Assembly: GCA_024500155.1 (NCBI GenBank)
Contig: CM044858.1
Span: 34,329,786-34,393,785, forward strand
Origin: Chenopodium formosanum
Taxonomy: Eukaryota; Streptophyta; Magnoliopsida; Caryophyllales; Amaranthaceae
Reading direction: 5' to 3'
DNA length: 64,000 nucleotides
Shown here: positions 32,688 to 43,782 of the stretch, one piece after another
Position numbering within the stretch: the stretch's first letter is position 1
Layout of the letters: each line of letters starts with the position of its first letter
Position numbers and translations under genes: made by a program
The notes under the pieces: generated by a model
Databases searched by the model: none
The model's input: the letters and a program-made list of their open reading frames with translations, nothing else
What the model was told of the DNA's origin: nothing

Positions 32688-34049
32688 ACGCATATACTTT
32701 AGATGATGACATTATATTGTGACATAATACACATACTTTGAAGAGTGTCACGTAGTACCGTTCCTTTAAAAGGAACATCTTTTAATATATAGTATAAATA
32801 ATAGTAATAATGTTGCAACATCGAATTTGAAAACTTGTTAAGATTCTCCATATCAGTAAACTGTCTGATCTCCATCATGTATAGACGTGCAAGGCTGTTA
32901 TTTGGCCAAAATAGAGGGGAGAATCGTGCATACATGGCATACATGTTGTTTAAAGGGGACTAGTTTAGAAAAATAAGGTCAAAGAGGATGTGAAAATGAC
33001 AAAAAATAGCCCGTGCAATATGGATGGACTAACTAAACCCTACATGGAAACTATAATTACCATATTGTTAGTGATTTTTACTGGCTAAAAAATTAAAATA
33101 ACAAAGAATTTGGGGCTTACCATCAATAGAACTCGATGGCAACCTCTAAGTTTTACTATAGTGGCTAGGTTTTAAGAGAGAGAACAGATAAAATTTTAGG
33201 TTTTTTTTTTTTTTTTTTTGAGAGAGTAACAAAAATAATTTTACTAATACAAAATTTCCTATTTATAATACACCAATTTTAATTAAAAGTTTGTAAATAA
33301 TTAAAGATATACATTTAATACTATCACCCAAAGGAATATATAATATGTCAATAATAAATAATACTTGTATAGATTTTGATTTTAGATTTGATTCAAAACA
33401 TTATTCCAATTTATGCAATTAACGAAGCCAATTGGTAAGATAAAGTGCTTCAAGTTTCAACATTGCATCCATTGATTTGAGATTTTTGGCAAACTTTTTA
33501 GTATGTATGCAGTCAATCTGTTGAAACATGTCAAAACTTTTTTTCTAGGATGCTTAAAAAAGGTGACAAGTTTATAAAATGTTACAAATCTAAATATGAT
33601 CTTGTCAATAGAAATGGCCACAATATGGCAACATCATTTAGAATAGATACACCTTTTTAACCAGGTTCTTGATTCATTTTGGCGACATCCTGACTATCTC
33701 AAACCCCTTTTATTTGTTCCATTGCCATTATATATTCTGTTTAACTTCTTATATTTTTCAATTCTTCATTTTATATTATCTTATTTCCTCCTTGTGAAAT
33801 TTACACCATTTGGAGCATTCGCTCTGAAAAACCGGGATAATGTACGTATTATTCAACATTTATATTGGTTTTTTAAATCTGGCTACGATGGTAAAGTTCT
33901 CTTGACCTATGTTGTTATACATTGTTATACAATATTAGGTCGTGTCATTATTGCGTATAAATTAATTCTTGTACTTATTTGTTTATCTAATATTGTCTCT
34001 TTATTACAATACTACCTTTATTTCTGAAAGTTTTTTATAAACTTGTGTA
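32688..34049. other. gene-free segment with repeat A copy 3
   Basis: Repeat A copy 3 is at 32795-32900: AATAATGTTGCAACATCG, GATCTCCATCATGTATAGAC, GTGCAAGGC. The remainder is AT-rich. The 101-residue hydrophobic frame at 33722-34027 is in AT-rich DNA, matches nothing I know, and is probably chance. A 19-base T-run ends at 33220. Confidence 0.5.
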
Positions 34050-34810
34050 GTAAAATGAAACTCATAAGCAAATCAAAGGAATTCTTTAATGGGAAGAAAC
34101 TTGAATAATTTTGTTTTCTTAATAATTTCTAAACTTCATAATATTATATACGATAAAGTCAATGAAAGGAATAAAATGGATACATTAGCAAAATGGTATA
34201 CTTTTTTCTTAATGCGTTTATCATTTTGTTGGTTGTGGTGTACCTTTATGTATTTAATAATGTTATAGCATTAAAATTGAGTACTTGGTTTGGTTCTTCT
34301 ATCAAGTGATTTGGTCTCCAACATGTATAGATGTCAAATTTGGTTGTGGCTTGGTTGGCATCTTTTGTTTTTTTTTTTTTAGAATTTTATATGCTAGTGG
34401 TTTTATGCTTTACAATGAACCTACATCATTCAGCAACTAATCAACAATTTTAAATCTAATTTAGTGATGATTTTTGTAATTATTATGAGCTAAAAGTCAT
34501 GGATACCAACTAAGCCACAACCAAACTTGGCATCTTTACACGTTGGAGATCAAGTTATTTGATAGGACAGAATCAAACCAATTATTCAATTTCGATGTTG
34601 TAACATTATTAAATGCATGGAGGTGTACCAAAGTCAAAAACATGGCAACGCGTTAAAAAATACCATTATTTCACATGTAATGTATCACATGCTTTCCTTT
34701 TCATTGGTTTTGTCACAAATATTATTATCAAGTTTGAAAATATAGAAAAATGAGGAATTACTTCAAGTTTTTGTCTCGTATATTAAGTAAAACTAGTATG
34801 CTTAGAATTT
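34050..34810. repeat. large imperfect inverted repeat containing repeat A
   Basis: Arms about 34050-34370 and 34495-34810 are inverted and diverged. Paired landmarks from inside out: GGTTGTGGCTTGGTTGGCA with its complement, TCTCCAACATGTA with TACACGTTGGAGA, TTTAATAATGTTA with TAACATTATTAAA, AATGGTAT with ATACCATT, GATACATTA with TAATGTATC, AATGAAAGG with CCTTTTCATT, and AAACTTCATAATA with TATTATCAAGTTT. The spacer is about 125 bp. Each arm carries a repeat A core (copies 4 and 5). No TSD was found. It may be a fold-back transposon or an inverted duplication of unique DNA. Confidence 0.7.
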
Positions 34811-35784
34811 GAAGAAAAGTTGTACGCAATTTCTCGTAGTATATTAATTATTTACTTTGCATCGTATTTGTTTTTTGTTCATCTATCTGTTTTATTTTTC
34901 CCATTTTTTTTTAATTGTTTGAATCTAGATCTTGAATGTAACTTCATGTAAAAAAAAGGTGAGTTAGCTCACATAATAGCATTAATTTCTTTGATAAAAT
35001 TTTAATGACCACACTGACAAGTTTATAATGTTTTTCTTTATTTGACAGGAAAGTTTGTTTGTTATATAAGATGTATATTCATAATTTCTTATCAAGAAAG
35101 GAGGAGTACAAAGAAGTATTGCATGTCACAACTCACAAAATAACTACGTAGTGTCTTAGTTGTAAATGAGATCATCATTTATGGAGCAAAATTCGGTTAA
35201 TATTCTATTAGTTTAGCCCTAGAAATAATTTACTACGAAAACAATATTGCTAGCACAATGTAGTAAATAAAACATACGGAGTGCAAGTTTGTAAATGAGA
35301 TTGTATTACTATGGATTTTAATTAGGGTGTTATATTTCTTGCCAAATCACACTAAATATTCATTTCCACAGTCTACCAAATGGGTTTTAAATGATATGTA
35401 TAAAGTTTAAATATATGTCCTATATATTTGGTGTACAAATTAACTTAAATTTGACTTCCTAACAATCTAGTATGTACAAATTGAGTAGATAAGACCACCT
35501 CAGTGGGTTATCTGCTGGCAAAGACCCAAATTTTATGAAGGTGTAAATGGCCCAAATTTTATAAAGTTATAAATGGCCCAATATAATTAAAATTGAATGA
35601 ATTTTTTCCAAATGACACCAGTGGGCCATGGTAGGGGTTAGGGAATCTCACACTAATCCAAAAGTTAAGAAATACATTAAACATTGTTTTATACTCCTTA
35701 CTTTGTATCATAATTAAAAACCCTTAACTAACTAAGTAACCCTTTAACAAATAACCCTGCTCATACGATGTGGTCAGTCATATA
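34811..35784. other. gene-free AT-rich segment
   Basis: No gene or delimited element recognised. A short direct duplication of GCCCAAATTTTATRAAG occurs at about 35523-35565. Confidence 0.5.
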
Positions 35785-36048
35785 CTTCCTCTATTCTGTT
35801 TTTTTTTTTACTTGACCTGTTTCTTTTATCACGCTTGTCAATATAAAACTTTAATGATCAATAACTTCAATTCTCCATAAGTATAAATTATAAAAGTTAT
35901 ATATTATGATAGTACTAATTGAGACGAATCGAAAAAGATTCTACATAAATATATTTTTCCGTACATATTATTCACAAAAGACAGTCGAAGGAGGGGCAAT
36001 GAATAGTGTAAAAGTCAAAGCGGATCAAGTAATAAAAAAAGGAGAAAG
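35785..36048. mobile_element. Stowaway MITE
   Basis: CTTCCTCTATTCTGTTTTTT and an imperfect complement ending AAAAAAAGGAGAAAG, flanked by TA at 35783-35784 and 36049-36050. Just inside, TTACTTGACC and GGATCAAGTAA pair. Confidence 0.7.
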
Positions 36049-36326
36049 TACGAAACTCTGTTCCCTTTTATAATTACAGTGAGTCAGTAAAACTATATTT
36101 TTATATGAAATAGTAACATAAGCGCAACGTTACTTTATTTGATTATATATAAAGGCGGTTTTTTTTTTCTGTATTGTCCTAATCACTTGATTTAGTAAAA
36201 GAAAACGTCAAAAGTGTCATTAAAATTATAAAGCATGCGTGTTCATAAGATTAACAAAATCATTTTATAAAGTGGTTCACCGCATCAACCTACCATTGAC
36301 GTGTCCAGTGTGCTAAAGTAGTACAC

Positions 36327-36334
36327 TATATAAA
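36327..36334 (+). promoter_or_regulatory. candidate TATA box for hairpin locus 2
   Basis: TATATAAA followed about 25-35 bases later by a plausible start region (GATGGCCTATTCTACAAATA). It is about 165 bases upstream of the hairpin arm, and the paralogous locus has the same motif upstream. Confidence 0.5.
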
Positions 36335-36498
36335 GGAAAGGGGGAGGATGGCCTATTCTACAAATAATACAAGCTCCATTCTAATTCTTCAAAAATGTAA
36401 ATATAGGCAATCTCTTTTCTCACTAAGAATTAATCATCTAAATTTTGAAATATGAAACAAAGACACTATCATTACGTACAATTACAACTTATAGAACA

Positions 36499-36623
36499 GA
36501 AAGCCTTTTCGACGGTCACAGCAAGGGTTTGCAGCAGTAAGCAGTCACTAATTTAAGCACTTTTAGGTTGGATCAATTGCCTTGCTGCTGCAAATCTTAG
36601 CTGCGACCTCCGGAAAGCCTTCT
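36499..36623 (+). ncRNA. miRNA-like hairpin locus, copy 2
   Basis: Arms 36499-36544 and 36580-36623 pair over about 45 bases, with a 35-base loop. Matching blocks include AGAAAGCC/AGAAGGC, GGTCACAGC/GGTCGCAGC, TTTGCAGCAG and AAG. Within the alignment most positions pair and the bulges are small, the shape of a plant MIRNA precursor. The arms are homologous to those at 12395-12503 and similarity runs on beyond the 3' arm to about 36655. The TATA box at 36327 gives the strand. No known miRNA matches from memory. An alternative is an inverted duplication without product. Confidence 0.55.
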
Positions 36624-36875
36624 TTCGACGATAGATCAGAGTCGCCGATGACAGCTGATTAACCCGTCTCCTCTAGCTTGTTCATGTTGTCTAATGCTCT
36701 TAAAGGGTACTGTACCACATGCTAGATATACGCACAAAAAAGCAGACCGTACCAGCAGGTAAGAGTACGTATGCTCTTGAATTGCTTTATGTTTTAATTT
36801 GACTAGTTCTTACAAACAGCAAAGAAGCCATTCATAATATAAAATATGGTCGGTAAACAACGAACAAGCACTGCA

Positions 36876-37198
36876 AAAGGTTTTGGTGGAGTTGGTCCTT
36901 TAACATGCTATCGGAGCCAGCGTGACATAAAGGTCACGGGTTCGAATCTCATCCACCCCCCACTTTCAAGTGGAATATTAAGCGCAGGGTATGAGGATGG
37001 CCCATGCTGCATCCACACTTCTAGCCCAACAGGCTCTTGGGTGAGGGGGCGTGATAGAGTATAAAACATATTCTTGGGCCTTTGCATCCACACTTCTAGC
37101 CCAACGGGCTCTTGTGTGAGGGGGCGTTATAGAGTATAAAACATATTATTGGGCCTCAACCATCAGCTTAAGCTTTTGGTTAAGTTGGTCCTTTAACA
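36876..37198 (+). mobile_element. TRIM-like LTR remnant
   Basis: The end of a left LTR (AGTTGGTCCTTTAACA, to about 36905) is followed by TGCTATCGGAGCC, a variant of the TGGTATCAGAGCC primer site, and a short non-coding interior with GGTCACGGGTTCGAATC. The right LTR is about 37125-37198, starting near GTTATAGAGTATAAAAC and ending AAGTTGGTCCTTTAACA, after a GAGGGGGCG purine tract. A stretch of about 90 bp (CCACACTTCTAGCCCAAC to GTATAAAACATATT) is tandemly duplicated at 37013 and 37089. No protein; the 5' LTR is truncated. Confidence 0.65.
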
Positions 37199-37204
37199 AT
37201 CATC

Positions 37205-37443
37205 TTCTCTTTTGCCTGTTGGTCCATTTGGAAAAGGAGGAATGCTTGGATGTTTTCCTAGAGACCAACAATTCACTAGATAACACTATCAAGTCCATAA
37301 AGTAGCTCTCTGTTGAATTCCGATCCTATACGCCCAGCCTTGTATTTCTCCTCTAAACCCAACTGCATAACTCACAAAACCCTGGCCTTCTTTACCTCTC
37401 GCTCAGTTTAATGTCCTAATAGATGCTTCCTTCAATTTGTCCA
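37205..37443 (+). pseudogene. LINE ORF2 C-terminal relic, left part
   Basis: Near the start, FACWSIWKRRNAWMF matches the conserved linker before the RNase H domain of plant L1-type LINE ORF2 (usual form WxIWxxRN). Frame changes and stops follow. It ends with FNVLIDASFNLS, the beginning of RNase H with its first acidic residue, where the copia element at 37444 is inserted. Continues at 43979. Confidence 0.6.
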
Positions 37444-37974
37444 TGTTAAGATATATTAGTATTAATATATCTTTGACTTAGTATATATGTAAATATTTAG
37501 TTTTCCTAACTAGGACATCCACAATAAGAGGTTTGTTTAGAGGTTTGTTGGAATAAAGTAGAGGTTTGTCCACAAACCACTTATTGTGGAAAGAAGTTTG
37601 TTTTTAATAGGTTTGTATATACAAACCGGTTCAAAGAGCTTTCATGGCCCCACATTTTTTTTAATTATTAATTTTTTTTGCTTTAAACATTTAACTTCTT
37701 TGTTTTTTGTTTTGATAAGTTGTATTGACAATGGGGCCATACATAAAACTTTGAGTAGGTTTATCTATTGTTGATGAAAGGTTTGTTAAATGGGGGGTTT
37801 GTATGATGATGATGTGGCAAATGAACAAATCCATTAGAGGTTTGTTCCATTGCTCATGCCCTTGCATATATTTTGGTGTATAGCTTTCCCTTAATTAGTG
37901 GCTTAAGATAAGCATGTAATGTGTATATATTCATAGAAAGTGGAATGGAAAACTCATGGAATACATTTCCTTCA
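37444..37974 (+). mobile_element. 5' LTR of copia element, MITE-split
   Basis: TGTTAAGATATAT... through CTTTGACTTAGTATATATGT, then, after the MITE, CATATATTTTGGTGTATAGC to ACATTTCCTTCA. The uninterrupted 3' LTR at 43783-43973 confirms the junction. Confidence 0.8.
37513..37861. mobile_element. MITE inside the copia 5' LTR
   Basis: Absent from the 3' LTR, so it inserted later. Imperfect ends GGACATCCACAATAAGAGG and CCATTGCTCATGCCC, with AGGTTTGT motifs repeated near both. The TSD is not clear, a few LTR bases being lost at the junction, so the superfamily (Harbinger or hAT) is not settled. Confidence 0.6.
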
Positions 37975-38104
37975 TGGTATCAGTTGCTTAGGGTTCTTCC
38001 GCCGCACCCTAACAATTTTTCCGCCCTCATCTTCCTCAATCTCATCTCTTCTCTTTTCTGTTTTTCTATCTATGGGGTAATCAAAGTCCTCTTTTCACCT
38101 CGCA

Positions 38105-38815
38105 CTCACTGTGAATAATATCAAGACCTCCATTATGGTGGTTCTTGAACTTTGTAAATCACAATACTCTACTTGGGCGGAACTCTTTAAAATTCACGCT
38201 CGTTCTCATCGGGTTCTAGATCATATTATCCCTCCCCTGTCTAAGGACAAGGTGAAGGAGAAGGCACCTCTCACTGTCGAGGAGCAAGAATGGTGGTCTA
38301 CTTTGGATGCAGCCATGATCTCATGGATTTATTCCACTATTTCCAATGACCTTTTGCAGACAATTATGAACCCGATGCTACGGCCATGGAGGCTTGGAAT
38401 AAGTTGCGTGATATATTCCAAGACAATTAAAACTCTCGTGTCGTAACTCTAGAATAAGAATTTTCCTCTACAAAAATGGAGGATTTTCCCAATGCATCGA
38501 CTTACTGTCAAAGACTCAAAGGTCTTTCCGATCAATTGCGGAATGTTGGAGCTCCGGTGGACAATAACCGACTCGTTCTACAGTTGGTTTCGGGCCTCAC
38601 CGAACCGTATAATGGTGTTACTACTCTTATACGACAAAGCTCTCCTCTCCCTCAATTTTACCAAGCCCGTTCGATGCTTACCTTGAAGGAGGCGGGCTTG
38701 GCAAAACGAGCAGCCATGGCTTCGAGCTTTGCTTCTGCTATGGTTGCGACTTCTCGTGATGGTGATTTGGGTTCTAATGGTTCAAGAAATGCTCGTGGGA
38801 AGGGTAAAAACTAGA
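38105..38815 (+). pseudogene. copia gag remnant
   Basis: VLELCKSQYSTWAELFKIHA, LDHIIPP and WSTLDAAMISWIYSTIS represent the N-terminal part of copia Gag (UBN2/retrotran_gag-2 type). A frameshift near 38410-38470 is followed by FPNASTYCQRLKGLSDQLRN, a VSGLTEPYNGV stretch and a Gly-rich tail with NARGKGK. Further GGRG-like residues are encoded out of frame to about 38960. No CCHC zinc knuckle is seen in this copy. Confidence 0.8.
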
Positions 38816-39162
38816 AGAAAAATTTTGGCCGTAAAGGGCAGAACAGCGGTGGTCGTGGTCCTGCCGCAGGTGGTGGTCAGGGTTCAGGCGATGCCGGCGG
38901 TGCAGGTTCTGGTGCAGGCCGTGGCGGCAGTGGGCAGCAGCAGCAATGGGGTATGGCACCTTGGCAGCATCAAGCTTACCCACCTTGGGGATGGCCGTGG
39001 GCTGCTCCACCATGCCCATATCCAACCCAAGGTTGGGCTAGGCCTCAAGGCCCACCAAAACAGCAGCAGGGGCTTCTTGGTCCATGACCCCAGGAACAAG
39101 CATATGCAGCTTTACAGTCTACTTCCTATACTCCAACATACCTTGAGGCTGCTTTCCATACT

Positions 39163-40780
39163 ATGTCTTTGCAGCAACCCGATCCCTCGTGGTACATGGA
39201 CACCGGTGCTACTTCTCATACGACATCCACCAAAAGTAATCTCTTGTCTTATATTAATTTGAGCAATCATCATAATGGTATTATAGTTGGCAGTGGTCAT
39301 ACTATTCCAATTCGTCATTATGGCAATACTACTTTGCCGCCCCCAAATCCTCCATTGTCTCTCTCTAATGTCCTACATGCCCCTAAACTCATTAAAAGCT
39401 GATTTTTGTTCGTAGATTTACCACTGAAAATTGTGTGTCTTTTGAGTTTGACCCTTATGGTTTTTCTGTGAAGGATTATCGGACAGGGATGCCCATAATG
39501 TGATGTGATAGCCAAGGGGACCTTTATCCACTCACTAACACTTTCTCAAGTTCTTCTCAATCACCCGTAAAAAAAAAAAAATTCTTCTCCATCAACCTTT
39601 ACGGCCTTAGATTCTTCTTTTTGGCATGATCGATTGGGACATCCGCGATATTCTATTTTAATAACTTTAAGTAATAATAAAAGCACTGAATGTCTTCACT
39701 CCTCTAGTTCTTGTGTTTGTCATTCTTGTGTGCTTGGAAAACATGTTAAAATGCCATTTGTTTCTTCTATTTCTACTATTACTATGCCTTTTGATATTAT
39801 TCATAGTAATCTTTGGGCATCACCCGTTTTGAGTTCATTGGGCCATCGATATTATATGCTTATTTTGGATGACTATTTGAAATTTTTGTGGACATTTTCC
39901 TTAGCTAAGAAATCGGATATTTTTGATAAAGTCTTAGCGTTTCAAGCATTAATTTGAACCCAATTTGAACGACCTATTAAAACATTTCAATTTGATAATG
40001 GGAGGGAGTATGATAACGGACTTTTTGGGCTTTTGTGAGTCTAATGGTATGCTATTTCGTCTTTCTTGTCCACATACTTCATCACAAAATAGGAAGGCCA
40101 AGAGGAAAATAAGATCATTGAATAATATTATTCGCACCCTTCTTGCACATGCCTCATTACCACCATCATTTTGGCATCATGCATTAGAAATGGCCACTTA
40201 TCTTCATAATATTATTCCAAGTAAGTTACTAGCGTCTAAGTCTCCTCTAGAGATTCTATGTCAAAGAAAGCCGTCTTATTCTCATTTACGTGTCTTTAGT
40301 TGCTTGTGTTACCCCCTGTTTGTGTCCACTACAATTAACAAACTTCAAGCTCAATCTACACCTTGTGTTTTCTTGGGGTTTCCACCTAATCATAAGGGTT
40401 ACAAGTGTTATGATTTATCTTCTCATAGGATTTTCATAAATCGACATGTTGTGTTTGATGAATCAGTTTTTCCCTTTTTTAAGTTGCATACACCCACTTC
40501 TCACACTTATGATTTCTTGGATGAGGGGCTCCATCCTTCTATCATTCACCATACGCAACTTCCTCCCTCTCCAACATCTGTGCAGCCCACTAACATAGCC
40601 CAAACTTCCCCTAGGTCAACTGAACTCACGAGCCCACCTCCTACTCATACCCCATGCTCTGGGCCGTGCCTTTCTACTCCTCCTAGCCCAAACCGCAACC
40701 CACCTTCTTCCCCTCACCCTCCTTCTAGCATAGAAGCTATGGTTGGGAAGAATAGGCCACATGTGGACCGTGGGCCAGTT
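39163..40780 (+). pseudogene. copia protease and integrase remnant
   Basis: Protease: DPSWYMDTGATSHTTSTKS at about 39179-39236 keeps DTGA. After a frameshift near 39402, the GAG-pre-integrase gives WHDRLGHPRYS at about 39622. Integrase: FDIIHSNLWASP near 39790 has Asn where the first catalytic Asp normally sits; FQFDNGREYDN near 39990 keeps the second Asp; QNRKAKRKIRSLNN near 40090 has Lys in place of the catalytic Glu. A TGA at 39955-39957 and a nearby frame change break the frame. SFWHHALEMATYLHN and the chromodomain-like linker follow to a Pro/Ser-rich stretch. Confidence 0.85.
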
Positions 40781-40948
40781 TAATCAGCCACGACCCACTC
40801 GCGGCCTACCCATACAGCAAGCCTATGTGCTATTCCCTCTTTTAGCCCACAGATTCATGCTCCAATTCCAAATCCTCCTTATTCTATTGTCACGAGAAGC
40901 AAAAATAGGATTATTAAGCCAAATCCGAAATATAAAAATTTCAACACT

Positions 40949-42297
40949 ATGGTTTCTAATAATACAAAATACCCTCTCCCTCATAACCCCATTTCTGCTC
41001 TTTGTGACCCGAATTGGAAAATGGAAATAGATGATGAATTTAATGCTCTTATTAAAAATAAGATGTGGGAGTTGGTGCCCCGTCCACCTGATGTTAATGT
41101 TATTCAATCTATGTGGATTTTTACTCATAAGGTGAAATATGACGGTTCTTTTGAGAGGTATAAAGCCCGTCTTGTAGGTGATGGCAAAACACAACATGTT
41201 GGCATTGATTGTGGGGAGACTTTTTGTCCGGTGGACAAACCGGCTACCATTCGTACTGTGCTTAGCTTGGCATTATCCAAAGCTTGGTAAATTCATCAGC
41301 TTGATGTTAAGAATGCTTTTTTTGCATGCATGGTGAGCTTAATGAGACTGTCTATATGCATCAACCTCTTGGTTTCCGTGATAAGACTCATCATGATTAT
41401 GTATGTTTGATGCGGAAATCATTATATGGTCTTAAACAGGCACCCAGGGCTTGGTACAAGAGATTTGCTGATTTTGTTACTTCTGTTGGTTTTACTAATA
41501 GCAAGAGTGACCATTCTCTTTTTATTTATCGTGATGGCTCGAATGTGGCTTATTTGTTGATATATGTTGATGACATTATTCTTATAGCTTCTTCTAATGC
41601 TCTAAGGCGTTCTATTATTGCTCTTCTTAGCAAGGAATTTTCTATGAAGCACTTGGGACTTCTAAATTATTTCCTTGGCATTACCGTGACTAGGCATAAG
41701 GGTGGATTATTTTTGCATTGTCACAACGTTAATATGCTGAGGAGATTATTGAAAGGGCCAAGATGAGCTCGTGCAAGTCTTCGGCCACTCCAGTTGAGGC
41801 TCCCCTTTTGCAGATCCTACCTTAATTGTATCGTACTCTTGCTGGGGCGCTACAGTACCTTACTTTTACAAGGTCGGATATATCTTATGTTGTACCACAA
41901 GTATGCTTACACATGCATGATCCGAAAGAAACTCATATGGCTAATTTGAAACGAATCATTCAGTATGTACAAGGTACTCTTGAGCATGGTTTGCATCTTT
42001 ATCCATCATCTATTTCTACACTTGTATCATATACGGATGCTGATTGGGGTGGGTGTCCCGATACGAGACGTTCCACATCTGGATATTGTATGTTTTTGGG
42101 TCGGTGATAATTTGATATCTTGGTCATCTAAACGTCAAGCTACTCTCTCCAAGTCTAGTTGTGAAGCAAAGTACAAAGGTGTGGCCAATGTGGTTTCGGA
42201 GTCATGTTGGCTTCGTAATTTGTTGTTGGAGTTACATTGCTCGATTAGAAAGGCAACCTTGGTATATTGTGATAATGTGAGTGCTATTTATCTTTCG
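40949..42297 (+). pseudogene. copia reverse transcriptase and RNase H remnant
   Basis: WKMEIDDEFNALIKNKMWEL, a shortened YKARLVGDGKTQ block, and KPATIRTVLSLALSKAW start the reverse transcriptase; a TAA near 41288 sits where Gln is usual. After a small frame change GFRDKTHHDYVCLMRKSLYG and LKQAPRAWY follow. The catalytic LLIYVDDIILIA is intact at about 41555. RNase H: DADWGGCPDTRRSTSGY near 42035, then SKSSCEAKYKGVAN, where EAEY has become EAKY, and YCDNVSAIYLS, split here by a hAT element. The HQIADIFTK end is recognisable beyond it at about 43438-43463. Confidence 0.85.
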
Positions 42298-43320
42298 TAT
42301 GGATGAGCATGGATCGAATATTTGAATCCAAAAATTCTCAAATATGGTCTCTGTATCCGATCCAAAACTTGTCGGTTATCCGATATCTAGATATCCGAAA
42401 TTTCGGATCGGATAGCTCGGATATCGAATATCCGACCTATTTAATGGATTTTTTTTGCTGAATTGAAGTTCAGCAAGAAAATTAATACCGAGTACTACTG
42501 TTCACAAAAAAGAAATAATACTACATTTATTTGCTGAAAAAAATTAATTCATTGCTACTTGAATTAGAAGAAGATTAAATAGACTAGAACTTAAAATATA
42601 TCCAACAAATAATTTTTGCAAATTACAAACAAAGTAATTTTATTCAAACCCATGTACAAAACAAAGAAATTTAACGCAAATCTGTAAATTAATTGTCACA
42701 AAAAACAGAACAAAGAAATTTTTGTATTGAGAAGAAAAGCCATTGTTGGTGTTGCGGGTTCGAAGCTCGAGCTAGTGATAGATGCTGGTTGCAGTTAATG
42801 TTGGGGTTGTTTATGGACGGTGGTTGGAGGAGCCGAGGAGGGCGTTGCGAGGATCGTTGGTGAACTAGCCGTGAGTATCAAAGCAAGATGCCGATAAGGT
42901 GGTGCGGTGGGGTTGCATATATTGAAGGAGGAGAGTAGATCATAAAAGAGAATAGAGAGGAGGGAGAAGATATTGAGAGGAGGATGAAGGGGAAGGTGAG
43001 TGGTGACGATGACAAAGAGGAGACTAGGAGAAAGAAGATAGAGAGACAAGGGGGCGGTAGGTTAGGATTTAGGAGTGTTCTTTTGAGGGTTAGGGTTACC
43101 AAGTTTAGTTATTTGGGCCTTTAGGATATTTAGGCCTTATTTGTATTTGAGGTTTGCTACTTTAGTGGTTTGGGACTTTGGGGTATTTTTTCGGATATCT
43201 GATAATTTCAGATATTCCGATATCTAAAATTCAAATTCCGATATCCGATCCGATATTCGAAATTTTCGGATCGGATGTGGATCGAATTTTCGGATAATCT
43301 GATAGTTTTGCTCAGTCCTA
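42298..43320. mobile_element. hAT non-autonomous element with GATATCCGA repeats
   Basis: Exact 8-bp TSD ATCTTTCG (42290-42297, 43321-43328), and the copia codons rejoin when it is removed. Ends TATGGATGAGCA and TGCTCAGTCCTA are short imperfect TIRs. Both subterminal regions carry many GATATCCGAA, TCGGATCGGAT and TCGGATAT motifs in both orientations. The middle contains no transposase; the serine/proline-rich minus-strand frames near 42800-43100 are low-complexity. 1023 bp. Confidence 0.9.
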
Positions 43321-43485
43321 ATCTTTCGGGTAATCCAGTGTAACATCAGCTTACCAAGCATATTGAGATGTACATTCTTTTCGCTCGTGAAAAGGTGGCT
43401 AGGGGTGAAGTGTGAGTCCTCCATGTTCCATCTAGGCACCAAATTGCGGACATCTTTACCAAATGACTACCATGGGTATTATATA

Positions 43486-43718
43486 CTTCCTCCGTTTCTT
43501 TTTACTTGCAACACAGCCTTGTGGCACGTGTTTTGAGGTCGGGTTTATGTAATATAAACAGATAAATTATTCATTATAATATTTACAAATGATACTTAAC
43601 CCTATTCTAATCTTCGTGTAAAAATTATATTGATAAAATCATTCGTTTACCCTCACTAATCATCTCCTAAAACTGCGTGCCTAAAAGGTGTGTTGCAAGT
43701 AAAAGAAAACGGTGGAAG
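43486..43718. mobile_element. Stowaway MITE
   Basis: CTTCCTCCGTTTCTTTTTAC and GTAAAAGAAAACGGTGGAAG are near-perfect TIRs between TA dinucleotides (43484-43485, 43719-43720). It splits the final pol codons (PWV then LFEDFRDSLSVCP). Same family as the fragment at 13160-13320. Confidence 0.85.
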
Positions 43719-43782
43719 TAATTATTTGAAGATTTCAGAGATAGTCTAAGTGTCTGCCCTCCTCCCACTTTGACTAGGGGTG

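Noticed and set aside
33722..34027. 101-residue hydrophobic open frame that could be a membrane protein
   Set aside because: It lies in very AT-rich DNA, where such Phe/Leu/Ile-rich frames arise by chance, and has no recognisable motif or promoter context.
36905..36960. Possible tRNA gene (GGTCACGGGTTCGAATC)
   Set aside because: Only a box B-like string is present; no cloverleaf could be drawn, and the context is the interior of a TRIM-like element.
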